This document shows positions 34,053 to 44,339 of a stretch of DNA of 64,000 bases, one piece after another. This DNA is from Nissolia schottii (lineage: Eukaryota > Streptophyta > Magnoliopsida > Fabales > Fabaceae), in assembly GCA_003254905.1 (NCBI GenBank), contig QANU01106169.1, forward strand, positions 124,001-188,000. Reading direction: 5' to 3'. Below the pieces are notes generated by a model, which saw nothing but the letters and a program-made list of their open reading frames with translations, had not been told where the DNA came from and searched no databases. The position numbers and the translations under genes are program-made. Numbering within the stretch: position 1 is the first letter of the stretch; each line of letters begins with the position of its first letter.

Positions 34053-34786
34053 CTCACTGAAAAACTTGGGTTTTAACTATGTTATGGGTCCATCAGGCAC
34101 AACTATGTGTACCCTAAACCATGAGAGCATACATCATGAGGAAACGACCGTTGTAGGGTTTAGGGCGACCGTAGATAATTAGAAGTCATCACTTAAAGTC
34201 CACCAAGATCATAATTGAATCCTTGGAAACGAAGACGAGTTAGAGAGGTTCCGACCCCAGTTGGTGTGGAATACCTTAGTTAAGGAGTATAGTTATATAA
34301 CTAGGATGTTCCCCTATTCTCTTGGCATGTCTTACAAGCACACCCCTCACCAATTCGGCAAGCTGGATTGGTTATGAGCAACGCAGGTAAAGAGAGACCT
34401 GAGTACGATAATAACGGGCCAAGGCCCGAGATTATGAGAATAGGCCAAGGCCTGAAGAAAGAAAGAAAGAAGGGGGACCCCAGTTAAAGTAAGCAGTAAA
34501 GTAGAACGTGGTCGAGTCCAAGGGCCGACCCACGTGTCCACATCTGATCAGTCCAAGGTCTGATCCCTCGCCATTCCTGTAAGGGGGTGGTTGTACCTAT
34601 CGTATTCGATGCTTTCCTCCTATGAGCTTTACGTGATTAGCTATCACACCAGTCAAGAGCGCTGCCGGGTCGACACGATAGGAACAAGAAAGAGGTTGTA
34701 ACCTAGGTCACAGTTACAAAGGTGCAAAGGACTAAGAAGGACTCAACTATAGGGCGCGTAAGAGATCCCCAGATTCTCCCCCATGC

Positions 34787-34789
<3 letters not shown>

Positions 34790-34825
<36 letters not shown>
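34790..34825. repeat. (TA)n microsatellite
   Basis: About 18 uninterrupted TA units inside LTR copy 4. Confidence 0.95.
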
Positions 34826-34827
<2 letters not shown>

Positions 34828-35180
34828 ACATGTATGAATGAATGAAGGTATGAATGTATGCAACTATGTATGTAGATGTCTATGTAATTATGCATTATGT
34901 ATCGTCAAGGGAACGCCCGAGACGACTAGTAAGTCAGTTAGCAGTAACATGAGCAGGCGATCTCGTATTGGCATACTCAGACGTGATAGCGAATACAGCA
35001 CGAAGCCTAGGAAATATTTAGAGTAGATATCCAGTCACCTAGTAAATTAGATAAATCTGCTCAAGATGTAGGCCTAGGATAATAAACAGTAGGGGGATAC
35101 TATGCATGACACTTAGAGGTTCCCGAGTGGCCTGGAGAATATCCGAGAAAATGCAAGGCCACGCTAGAATGGTAACCACT

Positions 35181-35197
35181 GAGAACTTGTCGTTCTC
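35181..35197 (+). promoter_or_regulatory. conserved LTR hairpin (copy 4)
   Basis: GAGAAC-TTGTC-GTTCTC, perfect 6-bp stem, 5-nt loop, 15 bases before the ATG at 35212. Confidence 0.75.
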
Positions 35198-35211
35198 ACC
35201 CCCACTCGTTT

Positions 35212-35277
35212 ATGGCTCCAGGAACTTATGACGACTCCTACTATGCCGATGTTGCTGAACCTACTGAGGAACCATGA
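35212..35277 (+). CDS. 21-aa acidic ORF inside LTR copy 4
   Basis: ATG directly after the conserved hairpin opens MAPGTYDDSYYADVAEPTEEP and stops. It corresponds in place to the start of the longer acidic ORFs in copies 3 and 5. It could be chance; function unknown. Confidence 0.25.
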   Translation: MAPGTYDDSYYADVAEPTEEP

Positions 35278-36828
35278 AGGGGTTTTAGGAAGAATAAGTA
35301 GTATAATGAATAAATGAACTGTTGGTACTTATGTGTTGTAATATTGACACCACTTTATTACTTTCTATGTATGTATGTGATGGACCCTCTGAACATGTAA
35401 TATATAATGTATGCCTGAGCTCGAGTCTAAGAGCTTTATCGCTTGTAAAAATATTCCCTCGCACTCACGGCTCCTATGTTATGAAATTTCTACACAAATG
35501 AAAAAAAATGGGTCCTTATGTTCTAGAACAATTATTTTTGAAAAGTATACGGGAACCACCAGAGAGCAAACAACCTAGCGAGCATTGTGTACGGCTCGAG
35601 CCTATGCAGTTAGCTAGGGGTGTTTCAGCAACTATTATACCAGACAATAAATATGTAACACCCCACCTTTTTTCGTTATTGTGAGCACTGTCTCAGAATA
35701 TCTTTCTCCCCCAAGGCACTTGGTCATTCAGCCATGTGTATGTCACCACCTGAGAAGTCCTCGAGGGTCCACATATTCCAATAAGCCCTAATAAGCCCTA
35801 ACCCACTCTAATGTTGCGTATGATAATGTAGATGATTGTATATTATGTACTTTAATTATGTTATTATACATCATGAGGGTATGGTTGTCACTAGGACTTT
35901 AGGACAACCGTAAATCACTAGAAATTAATCACCTAACTTTGTAAAGATCATAAATGAACCTTAGGGAAAAAGTAATGTCTTAAGAAGGTTCCGGCCACTA
36001 TGGGTCTGGTATGCCTTAAAGATGAGTACAGAGTTATATAATAAGGAAATCCCCCTCTCTTGGCACGTCAAAGGACAAACCCCTCACCAGTCCAACAAGA
36101 TGGATTGGTTTATGACCCAAACTCAGGCTTAGACCTGGTCTAATGTTAAAGTCAGAATGAAAACATGAGTATATGTCCCAGAGTTGTGACGTCAAGAACA
36201 AGTACAAGTCGCTATGTGAAAGTTAAGGAAGTTAAGGAAAGTGTTAAGAGAGTGCGAGTCCATTTCTGGCCGCATCGAAAGGGCAGGCCCCTCACTATCC
36301 TACGAGCAAGGTGGTTATTCCCTGTCATTGTCGATAATAGAATGCTAAATGTATCTGTGGTTCGCTACCACTCAAGTATCAGCGTTGACTGGTTGCCAAC
36401 GATACGGAAACCAGAGTAGGTTGTAAACCGAACGGGGAATACGGTCCCACAGTCTACAGAGGAGAATGATGGACACGATATAACGAGAAGGACGCTGCCA
36501 TAGGGCGCATAAGAGAAACCCCTACTCCCCTCATGCATAAGTATGTGATGTATGTACATGATATATGTATTGTATGGCAGTAAGTCTTCCCAGGACCGTC
36601 TTCATGATATACGCGCTACGTAAATGAGTAAGTAAATGAAAACATACTCGTTAGGTAATTATAAAGACTAGATTCCCCAGTCACCTAGTAAATTAGGTAA
36701 AGCTACTCAGGATTAACAAAGAATAAAATAAGTAGGAAGTTAGTACGACATGACACTTAGAGAGCTCCTGAGCGGTCTGGATCATAATCGAATAAAAACG
36801 GTTTAGCCCTACGCCTAGATTTCCCACT

Positions 36829-36845
36829 GAGAACGCATTGTTCTC
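36829..36845 (+). promoter_or_regulatory. conserved LTR hairpin (copy 5)
   Basis: GAGAAC-GCATT-GTTCTC, perfect stem, 5-nt loop, followed by CACCCCCATTCG. Confidence 0.75.
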
Positions 36846-37029
36846 ACCCCCATTCGTTGTGACTCCAAGAATCCACGATGAGTATCCCACTGAGCAGCGG
36901 GCGGAGGATACTGAGCGTCAACCAATGGATTGACCCTATCACCAGGGTCATCACGGAGATGTATTCGTCTCTGCCTGCCGAAGGTTTGAATGCCCTCCGC
37001 CAGTTCCTGTACCCTCCTCAGGTCCATCC

Positions 37030-37360
37030 ATGGCCCCTGACAATCATCCCACTACACCCATCCTCCTTGACGAAGATGAGCATGCGCCCTACGAGAAGGA
37101 CATCGAGGTGGACCCGAACTCTGTGCCTCCCGAATATCTACCCCGATGCATTCGATGAGGACCTAGAAAGCGGGTTCCTCGTTCAATCAGGCAACAGCTA
37201 GCTTCCTGGACCAGTGATATCGAGGCAGGGCCCTCCGGACTAGCCCGAGGCAACGCGGTCTACCCATCATTACAGAATTCACATGGGCGTCTAAGGAGGA
37301 GGACGACTCGCTGATCCACTTTTCCTCTGAGGAAGAAGAAGAGGACGCGAACGAATAAGG
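37030..37360 (+). pseudogene. acidic ORF inside LTR copy 5
   Basis: The frame around 37046-37155 reads TPILLDEDEHAPYEKD then IEVDPNSVPP and stops. Another frame ends EEDDSLIHFSSEEEEEDANE at 37358. Both pieces align at protein level with the ORF of copy 3 although many codon third bases differ. It is broken by at least one frameshift. Family unknown. Confidence 0.45.
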
Positions 37361-37371
37361 TCCTATGGAGG

Positions 37372-37432
37372 AGGGGAGGAGGAAGAGGAAGAGGAAGAGG
37401 AGGAAGAAGACCCAGAGGAGGAAGAGCAGTGA
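37372..37432 (+). repeat. purine-rich GAG/GGA simple repeat
   Basis: GAGGAGG/AAGAGGA runs follow the acidic ORF end in LTR copy 5. Confidence 0.8.
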
Positions 37433-39560
37433 AGGACCGACTCTCGAAACAGTGGAATTAGACAGTCTGTCGTGATGTATTTTGTACGGACTAAATGGGT
37501 AGTATCCCATTAGTCCTTAGGTTTATGTATTTTAGTTGTTATCTGAACCATGCTATACGTATGATATTTATTGTATGACCGATGTAATATATTTGTGATG
37601 TTTTTGATGGACCACATGTGTTGAACCACTTTGTCAATTGCATGTCTAATCCTCTTTGATTACTATAATATTCGTTTGATGACCGTTAAGCCATAAGGCT
37701 CTATCACTTGTACTATATGATTCATTCGACGTGTGGCTCATATTTATTGCTTTAAGTAAAGAAGCGAAAAGTTTTAAACTGATCCATATTTTATGTAAAG
37801 AGTATTTTCAAAGGTAATAAAGAACTATAAGTATTCCTACCAACACAGTTAACAATCTAGCAATTATAGCTTATGACTTAAGCATAAGCTAGTTAGCTAG
37901 GGATGTTACTCATTGAACCAGACAAACGCCCTTTTTCTCAGGGTAATCGGGAATGACTTGCACTAGATGGACTCTGAGGCTCCATCCAATACCATTCTAT
38001 GACCAAAAGCATCCAGATGATGCTGAGGGTCCATCGTGCAGTCTTACGGTTCCATATCCGTGGGAGGACAGAAATCGTGTGCGGGCATCGTGTCAAGTAT
38101 GTCATCCGCGAAAGGGTGGTTCCCCTTCCCTTTCGTTTCCTTTGCAGTAGAGCGTCCCTTGTCTGCAACCTAGGTCATGAGTTCCGTGGAGGCCCGCCCT
38201 GTACACAGATTCCTGAACTTCTTCATTCACTTCTGGGGTGTAACATCCCGCATTTTTCCCCCTTGGTAAAAACTTTGTAAAAATAAATAAAGCAATGTAT
38301 AAATGAATTTAGAAAGAAGAAAAACATTACAAGCGTATCCCTTAGTGAGAATTTCCCTAAACAACTCTTCATAAAGCCCTTTGTAGGAGTTGACCTGTCA
38401 AGGTCAGTAGAAATTATTCTGTTGGAAATTTCCAAATTCTGCTGATACTTAAATGATTCCTCTTGACCTCTAGAGATGGATGAAAAACCTAAAGTGTCGG
38501 TAAAACGAAAATCGGTTCAGTTTCGGACGATTTCGCAGACACTAGAACAGTCCCGTTCGGCCCCGTTTGGCCAGTAGAAATGAGCAAAGAGTCTCAAGTC
38601 TCTGGAAAAATCCTACTTTAGAGAAGGAAAGTTCTCAAAATACCTTAGACTAGCCCAAGACCTCATTAGGAAAATGAGTGAGAGCAGGCGACCGCCGAAA
38701 GGCCAGCGGAACGGTCCCGTTCGGACACCGGCGAGAAATAACGGGTCAAAGGTATCTGTGAAAAATACTCCTTCGGAGAAAAATTTACAAATGTCTTAAA
38801 CCAATAATATTCCCATGTAGGGGGAAAATAGAGGATCGCGACGGTACAAGCACAATATTTTTCGGACGACCGTCCGCGACGCACTGGCACTGCGAGCGGT
38901 AAAACTCGAGCGAAACGGGACCGTGAGGCGGTCAAAATTGGCAACCAGCACGTGGGGAATCTCATGGAAAGGGAAAATAATATAAAATTCAATTACTATT
39001 CACTGATTTGACCCCTTAATTATCCTTTGAATTAATTAATTAATAAAGTAAATAGGAAATGGCATTTTGGTAATTATGGGCAAGGGCAAAATGGGAAAGA
39101 GAGGCAATTTTCGTGCCTATATAAGGGCCTTGCCATCAGCCACTTATTTTCACTCTTCCACCCTCTCAGAAGTGCTAAAACTCTGCCCGGGAGCTCTGCG
39201 GACGCGCTGCGGAAACCTGACGGAAGCTAGGCAAAAGCTCTGCTCTCGGAGACCACTCTCCCCCAACTCTCTCATCCTCCAATCTGCCTTCTAAGCCTCT
39301 AAAGAAGGTGGGTAACTCTAGCTACTCACCCCTTGGGTGGTTATGTGGGCTTATGTGTGTGTATGTATGTTTCTATGTATGTAGGTTTATGTATGCTAGA
39401 ACCTTGGCTAGGATAGGGAGATGATTCTGAAGGGTCCTATGACTTGGAATAGATAGGATTTTTATGTGTGGAATATGTGTAAAAACCTCAAGGAGTAACC
39501 ATGAGCAAAGGGGAAGAGAAAGGAAAGAAAATAAGCATTCGGTTTTCAGTTTCGCCCAGT

Positions 39561-39676
39561 GACTGCTGAGCGGACCTTGGTACCGCTGAGCGGCGTATAT
39601 CGCTGAGAGGTCCCAAGTTCATCGCTGAGCGCTCTGGCTCAAACCGCTGAGCGGCCCTAGGGTACTGCTGAGCGGT
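39561..39676. repeat. CGCTGAGCG palindrome array in LTR copy 6
   Basis: Six GCTGAG(C/A)-centred palindromes have centres at 39568, 39588, 39605, 39627, 39649 and 39670; spacings 20, 17, 22, 22, 21. Same core as the Athila-type LTR array at 11788-12070 although the two LTRs are otherwise unrelated. Confidence 0.88.
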
Positions 39677-40027
39677 ATGAGACCTGAAATTGTTATGGAA
39701 GCTGTCTTGAGGCACATAATCCAACAAGTGATGATTTATATGATATGTATGACTGAAGTACATGAGCTATGTGACATAATAGGTAGGATTTCATGCATTA
39801 TGATTAATTAAAGTAATATGTTAGCATGCCATGCATCATGTTAAGGTACATTCAGAGAACTAGAAGTTAATCAGGTAATGAGTAAAGATTATAATGGAAA
39901 TGAACCTTAGGGAACAAGTCATGCCATGATATGTGCAAAGAAAGTAAAGAAAAGAAGAAAGGTTATGAGAAAGATAAAATGATAAGCTGACGAAAGAATA
40001 TGAGAAAGAGAAAGAAAAGATGATGTT

Positions 40028-40262
40028 GCTGTCGGTAGGTGGCTGGCAGCGGGTTCACTCTTCTGTCGGTAGGTGGCTGGCAGGAGAGATGAATCGATTA
40101 TGATGCACAACCCTCCTGTCGGTAGGTAGCTGGCAGGATGCGGGGTCACTTCCCTGTCTGCAGGTGGATGGCAGGGAAGGGGATGGTGATTGTTGTCGGT
40201 AGGTGGCTGGTAACGGATTCACTTTCCTGTAGGTAGGTGGCTTGCAGGAAAGATGAATCAAA
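40028..40262 (+). repeat. minisatellite, core CTGTCGGTAGGTGGCTGGCAG, six units
   Basis: Six imperfect copies at about 40030, 40063, 40109, 40156, 40195 and 40230. Units end with partly complementary CCTG/CAGG arms. Confidence 0.85.
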
Positions 40263-40681
40263 TAAAGAAAAGAATATGAAAATCTGAAAGCAAGAGAAAA
40301 GTATGAAAGTGTAAAGTATAAAAGAAAGAAAGAAAAAATGATAGTATGGGATGTATGCATGAATGTATGTATGTAATGTATGTAAGAATGTATGTATGGA
40401 AGTATGAATAATTAAGAAGATAAAGAAATATGATGTAAGTACCGTCAAGAGAACACTCGAGATGGCTATGTATGTATAAGCGAAGGAAAGTAACAAGCAC
40501 GAGAACTTAGTAAGCAAGAGTAGTTCCCCATATCACCTAGTAACGTATATAAAGTCATTCAGGACTTTAGGCCAGATAATAATCAGTAGGAATGTTAGTG
40601 TACATGTTCACTTAGAAACACCTGAGCGGCCTGGAGTATAACTGAATGAAACCTGAGAGCGCAGAGCTACAGTTTTCCACT

Positions 40682-40698
40682 GAGAACCTACCGTTCTC
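40682..40698 (+). promoter_or_regulatory. conserved LTR hairpin (copy 6)
   Basis: GAGAAC-CTACC-GTTCTC, perfect stem, 5-nt loop, followed by ACCCCCACTAC and an ATG at about 40711. Confidence 0.75.
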
Positions 40699-41712
40699 AC
40701 CCCCACTACCTTATGACTCCAGGTAGCATGACGTGTACGCCGAGACGGAGCAGGTATCGGAAGACAATCAAAATTGTGGACGTCAGAGGAATCCGAGGAA
40801 GCAATGGACAGTACCTTTGCTTTATGTTTTGGATTAGCTAAAGGGATTAGATGTTCCCTTAGTTCCCATGAAAATGTATTATGACTTGTACACTTGATTA
40901 TGTAATTATGTATTATTATTTGAATGTGTAACTGTGTTATGGACCGGATACTTATATGTTTATCTACTTCTCTTATAACATTTCCAGTACCGCTATTCTG
41001 TAGTTAATTATCTTTTAAGTCCAATGGGACTCTATCGCTTGTATCTTTATATGCTATCTTAATCACGCACGGCTCCTACTTTATAAAATGATAATGCACA
41101 CGAACGATTTTCAAAATGGTCCATATTTTTCAAGTAAGAAATATTTGTCAAGCTAAAAATAGGGGCTAGAAGTAACCCCACCAAAGCAGAAAACAACCTA
41201 GTGAGCATTGTTTACTACGTACAGGTAAACAGTTAGCTAGGGTGTTTCATGGGGCGTATTGGCCATCATCGCAATTAAGACCATCAATGTGGCGTTCTCT
41301 TTCTCCATCTTGCCTTATGATATGCTTCTACTTTCGCTATGCCTCCTTCCTGGCTTTATCAGTTGCAATGTGAATCTCTGCCTGTTTTCTCCTCTTGTCT
41401 TCAGTTTGCTTAAGTTGGAGTAGGGTTGTCTCCAACTATGCGATCTTTTCGGCTTGGTCCCTTACAACATCAGCTAGGTTTGGAGGAGGGGTAGGTTATT
41501 TTCTGCTGCTGGCTCTTGAGGTTGATTGGGTTGTTTGGGTGGGATCTCTTCAAGAGGAGGTAGGGGTGGTTGGGACGGTGGAACATGGGTTCCCACAGAT
41601 AGTGACCCGCGAGTGCCCATGGAGGTTGCAACGTGGTAAGTCTTCCTGGTATTCTTGGGTGGCATGGTGGCAGAGGTTCTTCAAAATCCAAAAGTGTGTG
41701 GGATGCCATAAA

Positions 41713-42110
41713 GTCCCCACAAATGGTGCCAATGTACCAAGAGGTTAGGTCCTAAGTGCAATTTGGACCTTGGAGCTCCTCTGTGGAATTAGGATGCTGG
41801 AGCGGGTATCTACTAGGACTCCGACACCCAAGTCAACGAAGGTAGGATGATAGAGTGAGGTCAAGGGGAAATGGGTGCTCCTACATAGTGTGCCGGGTCG
41901 GGTTAAATATCTCGGTGGAAGCCGTGACTTTCGCTGGCCTGGGATTCTCTCGCTCGGATTCCTCTCCTAGGTATGTGGAGTAATGTTTTCCAAGGGAGTG
42001 TGTCACCGTCCGAGAATCTCTCTGAGTGTTTATGGGGGAGGAGCTTGTTTGGGTTGAATCTTTCTATGGTGCGATCTTCCTTTGGCCTAGTCCATAACGT
42101 GATCCAATTT
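41713..42110 (-). mobile_element. gypsy LTR end plus primer site (minus)
   Basis: On the minus strand TTGGCACCATTTGTGGGGAC (41732-41713) resembles the TTGGCGCCGTCTGTGGGGA primer region of Tat/Ogre-type elements. It is preceded by LTR sequence (…GGTACA at 41733) with the 'ttctcggacggtgacacac' block (about 42000-42020). It belongs to the gag at 41665. The outer border is approximate. Confidence 0.6.
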
Positions 42111-43088
42111 CAATTTCTAATATGAAAATTTTGTGGAACATTTTTCCATCTTAAAATGTGTTTGTGGTTAGTAGATGAAGAAGACATCGGATGATTAGAG
42201 TCTATGCAGTACCCAAAGTCCTGAAGCCTTTATTTTGTGTTTTTCATTTTAATTATTTGTTATAGCTTTTGGTGTTTCTTTTTCACCTTTATGTATCTAT
42301 GTAATTTAAAAGAAAAGAAAAAAGGAGTTTGATGAATGGTAGAGCACTAACAATGTTAATGATAAAAAATTTTGATTGAGGTGGAATGAAAATCACAGTG
42401 TGAGGAAGGCGTCGTGATGGGTGAGAGTTTGAGAGTTGCTACCTTACAAGGGGGCTACGAGAGAATGAAAGATACAAAACATAGGAACAAAAAGAAAAAA
42501 AAAAACTTAAAATAATTAAAGGGTATTATTGACTTCACCAAAAAAATTTTGGTCCTTTAATCCTTTTCCATAAATAAAATTTAATACATCATTTTTAATA
42601 ATTTTGATATAATTGGTTATTTCATTTTTTTTCAATTAATTCACATGAACGGTCCTAGTATTAATTTTTGGGAGAATTAGTGTTAAAAACGGTTAAGAAA
42701 CATTAATTAAGAAAATATACCAATTATACAAATTATTAAGAAGTACTTAAAAATAAATTAATTAAAGAAAAGGAACAAATCATTTTTACGAGTAGACAAT
42801 AATACTCTTAACTCATTCATTCTCAATTATTTAACCCTAATTGTTCATCCTTTATTTCTTTCATTCTTAAAATTAATTCAATTTTATCATGACCAATTTA
42901 AGATTTTCCTACTTTGAACAATTTCTGCAACAGAAATCCTCACTCAATTTTAACTAAATGGGATAAGAATATTATTGTTTCTTTGTCAAAATTGTTTGGT
43001 CCTTCTTTTTAATTAGTTTATTTTTAAATAATTCGTAATAAGTCTTGTCTAATTAATCATTTTCCTAATTACTGTCTTTAATGCACCT
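42111..43088. other. AT-rich intergenic, no gene seen
   Basis: Long A/T runs and no ORF with recognisable content. Confidence 0.6.
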
Positions 43089-43324
43089 TCACACTAATTC
43101 TCCCCTAATTTTTCCAAGCATTAACGAATCGATCGACAAATTAAAAATAAAAAAAATGCTAATAAGACTGTATTTTTCTTTGTGCGAAAACTGTATTAAA
43201 TACTCAGAAAAGAGAATTAAAAAAGAAATTGTATCGAGTATGTGATGCTGGGTGACAGGAAAAGCGAGAAATAATGGCTTCGACAAACTTACGACTCAAC
43301 TAGTAACCAAAAATTTTTGTCCCA

Positions 43325-43543
43325 TCAAACATAATAAAGAATGATATCAATGCTACCGCCGGCCGGCACCGCCTTTGCATCTCCAACGCAGCAACCGAAG
43401 GTGCCTTCGCCGTGAGAATGGTTGCCGTTGTTGCCGGAGACAGGCGGAGGGTGGTAGTACTTGCGCCCTGTCTGGGGGCAGTTGGAGTGGAACCTTGCGG
43501 CAATCCTCACCCCTTGGTCCAAGATCTCCATAAATTTTCCCAT
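43325..43543 (-). CDS. small plant protein of unknown function (72 aa), candidate gene
   Basis: A single-exon frame opens [20 protein letters not shown], followed by [14 protein letters not shown], and closes DIILYYV. The amphipathic start plus CPQT-x3-YYHPP pattern reminds me of a small plant-specific family whose members share this N-terminus (recollection, not checked). A TATA-like CCTATAAGAC lies at about 43666-43675 on minus, roughly 125 bases upstream of the ATG, with a pyrimidine-rich leader between. GC content is higher than the surroundings, as for coding DNA. The residues from 33 on are low-complexity (G/H/N-rich) apart from the end. It could still be chance. Confidence 0.6.
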   Translation of the reverse strand: MGKFMEILDQGVRIAARFHSNCPQTGRKYYHPPPVSGNNGNHSHGEGTFGCCVGDAKAVPAGGSIDIILYYV

Positions 43544-43665
43544 AATGCTCCTAACCTCTCTGATTTATGTCTTTATCTCTGAACTAAAAAACCGAAACAC
43601 ACCTTTTCCTTCTTTTTTTCTCTCAAATTTTGTTGGGGGAAAGGAAGAAAATGTGAAAGGGTGTG

Positions 43666-43675
43666 TCTTATAGGA
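43666..43675 (-). promoter_or_regulatory. TATA-like box upstream of the 72-aa ORF
   Basis: CCTATAAGAC on minus, with CT-rich sequence downstream and the ATG at 43543. Confidence 0.4.
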
Positions 43676-44114
43676 ATGAAAGGCATCAAAGTAGGAGGGA
43701 GAGATTGTTGGGATTGAATCTGTTTTAACACCGAAACGCAGCGGCGATCAGGATAATATAGCTGGCCTTTTGGTTTTTTCCACCTCCTTTCTGTGCACTT
43801 TCCCTTCTTTATTTTTAATTTTTCATTTTCCAAGATTGGTTGTTGTTCGAATGCTGTCGTTGACCAGTTCGGCACGTTAAAGAGAAAAAAAAGAAAGCGA
43901 GACTTGACTAGTTGGAACCGCGTTTTGCATGTGTGCCCTGTTCTGCTGTAACTGTCTTTTATTAAGCTTTCTTTTTCCTTTCACACGCTAAAATCTATAT
44001 ACCATTTTTATATCGGTAGTTAATGTACAGAAAACTGGTAATAATGATAACATTTTTTATAACCACATAAAACATAATTAATATTCACATATACCAAAAG
44101 AAACGTAACATATC

Positions 44115-44335
44115 TCAAGGAGTAAATATCCTTTCTATTACATTTTTCTATATTTTATAATTTTAGAATTAAATTCATTGAATATTATTATTATTTCATG
44201 ATGTGTAGAATTGTAACGAACTTTTTATTAGTCAAATTATTGAAATAGTTAACTTGTAAAATGTTTAGAGATTTGCAGACTATTTGAACTTATGATGCAC
44301 CTCTCTCTACAAATATTATACCAAAATATGTTAAT
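44115..44335 (-). mobile_element. decayed MITE copy related to 57356-57743
   Basis: The stretch containing 'acctctctctacaaatattat' and 'gatttgcagactatttgaac' is the reverse complement of the central part of the MITE in SMT1 intron 1. The terminal repeats are eroded, so borders are approximate. Confidence 0.6.
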
Positions 44336-44339
44336 TTAT

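Larger units (their letters stand above)
33048..35627 (+). mobile_element. Long 'TGTAACA' LTR family, copy 4 (solo, 2,580 bp, TSD GCAAC)
   Basis: It starts TGTAACATCC and ends GGGTGTTTCA, with perfect GCAAC at 33043-33047 and 35628-35632. The unfilled site is visible in the neighbouring tandem copy (about 32662-32690), which proves the borders. It holds a TATA box (ACTATAAAAGG, about 33461), AAGTGGGTAACTCTA (33642), the palindrome array 33881-34052, a TA microsatellite, the hairpin 35181-35197 and a 21-codon acidic ORF. Confidence 0.93.
35654..37908 (+). mobile_element. Long 'TGTAACA' LTR family, copy 5 (plus, about 2,255 bp, 5' part deleted)
   Basis: It starts TGTAACACCCC and ends near GGGATGTTA(C). 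It shares with copies 3 and 4 the 'catcatgagg' block (35870-35960), the CCCACAGTCTACAGAGGAG block, the hairpin (36829-36845) and the acidic ORF. The U3/TATA/palindrome part is missing. The flanks differ on both sides (Copia-like left, gypsy gag right) and no target duplication is seen, so a deletion or unequal exchange is likely. Confidence 0.75.
38239..41249 (+). mobile_element. Long 'TGTAACA' LTR family, copy 6 (solo, 3,011 bp, TSD TGGGG)
   Basis: It starts TGTAACATCCCGC and ends AGGGTGTTTCA, with perfect TGGGG at 38234-38238 and 41250-41254. It contains the U3 block ATATTTTTCGGACGACCGT (about 38854), TATA (CCTATATAAGGG, about 39117), AAGGTGGGTAACTCTA (39305), a CGCTGAGCG palindrome array (39561-39676), a minisatellite (40028-40262) and the hairpin (40682-40698). 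It interrupts a minus-strand gypsy gag. Confidence 0.93.
37909..41665 (-). pseudogene. gypsy gag (minus), split by solo LTR copy 6
   Basis: Parts 41665-41250 and 38238-37909 join across the inserted LTR. The frame opens with ATG 41665 (MPPKNTRK), a proline-rich leader and coiled-coil-like helices (about 41480-41330). After the insertion it continues into a gag domain (FADDILDT..., DPQHHLDAF, FVWFNE). Stops and shifts interrupt it. The truncated end at 37909 meets LTR copy 5. A primer site and LTR lie upstream at 41713-42110. Confidence 0.75.

Noticed and set aside
37921..38280. Several plus and minus ORFs at 37.9-38.3 kb as separate genes
   Set aside because: They are frames of the broken gypsy gag that continues beyond the solo LTR.
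40055..40517. Overlapping 76-123-codon minus-strand ORFs
   Set aside because: They are translations of the minisatellite and simple repeats in LTR copy 6.
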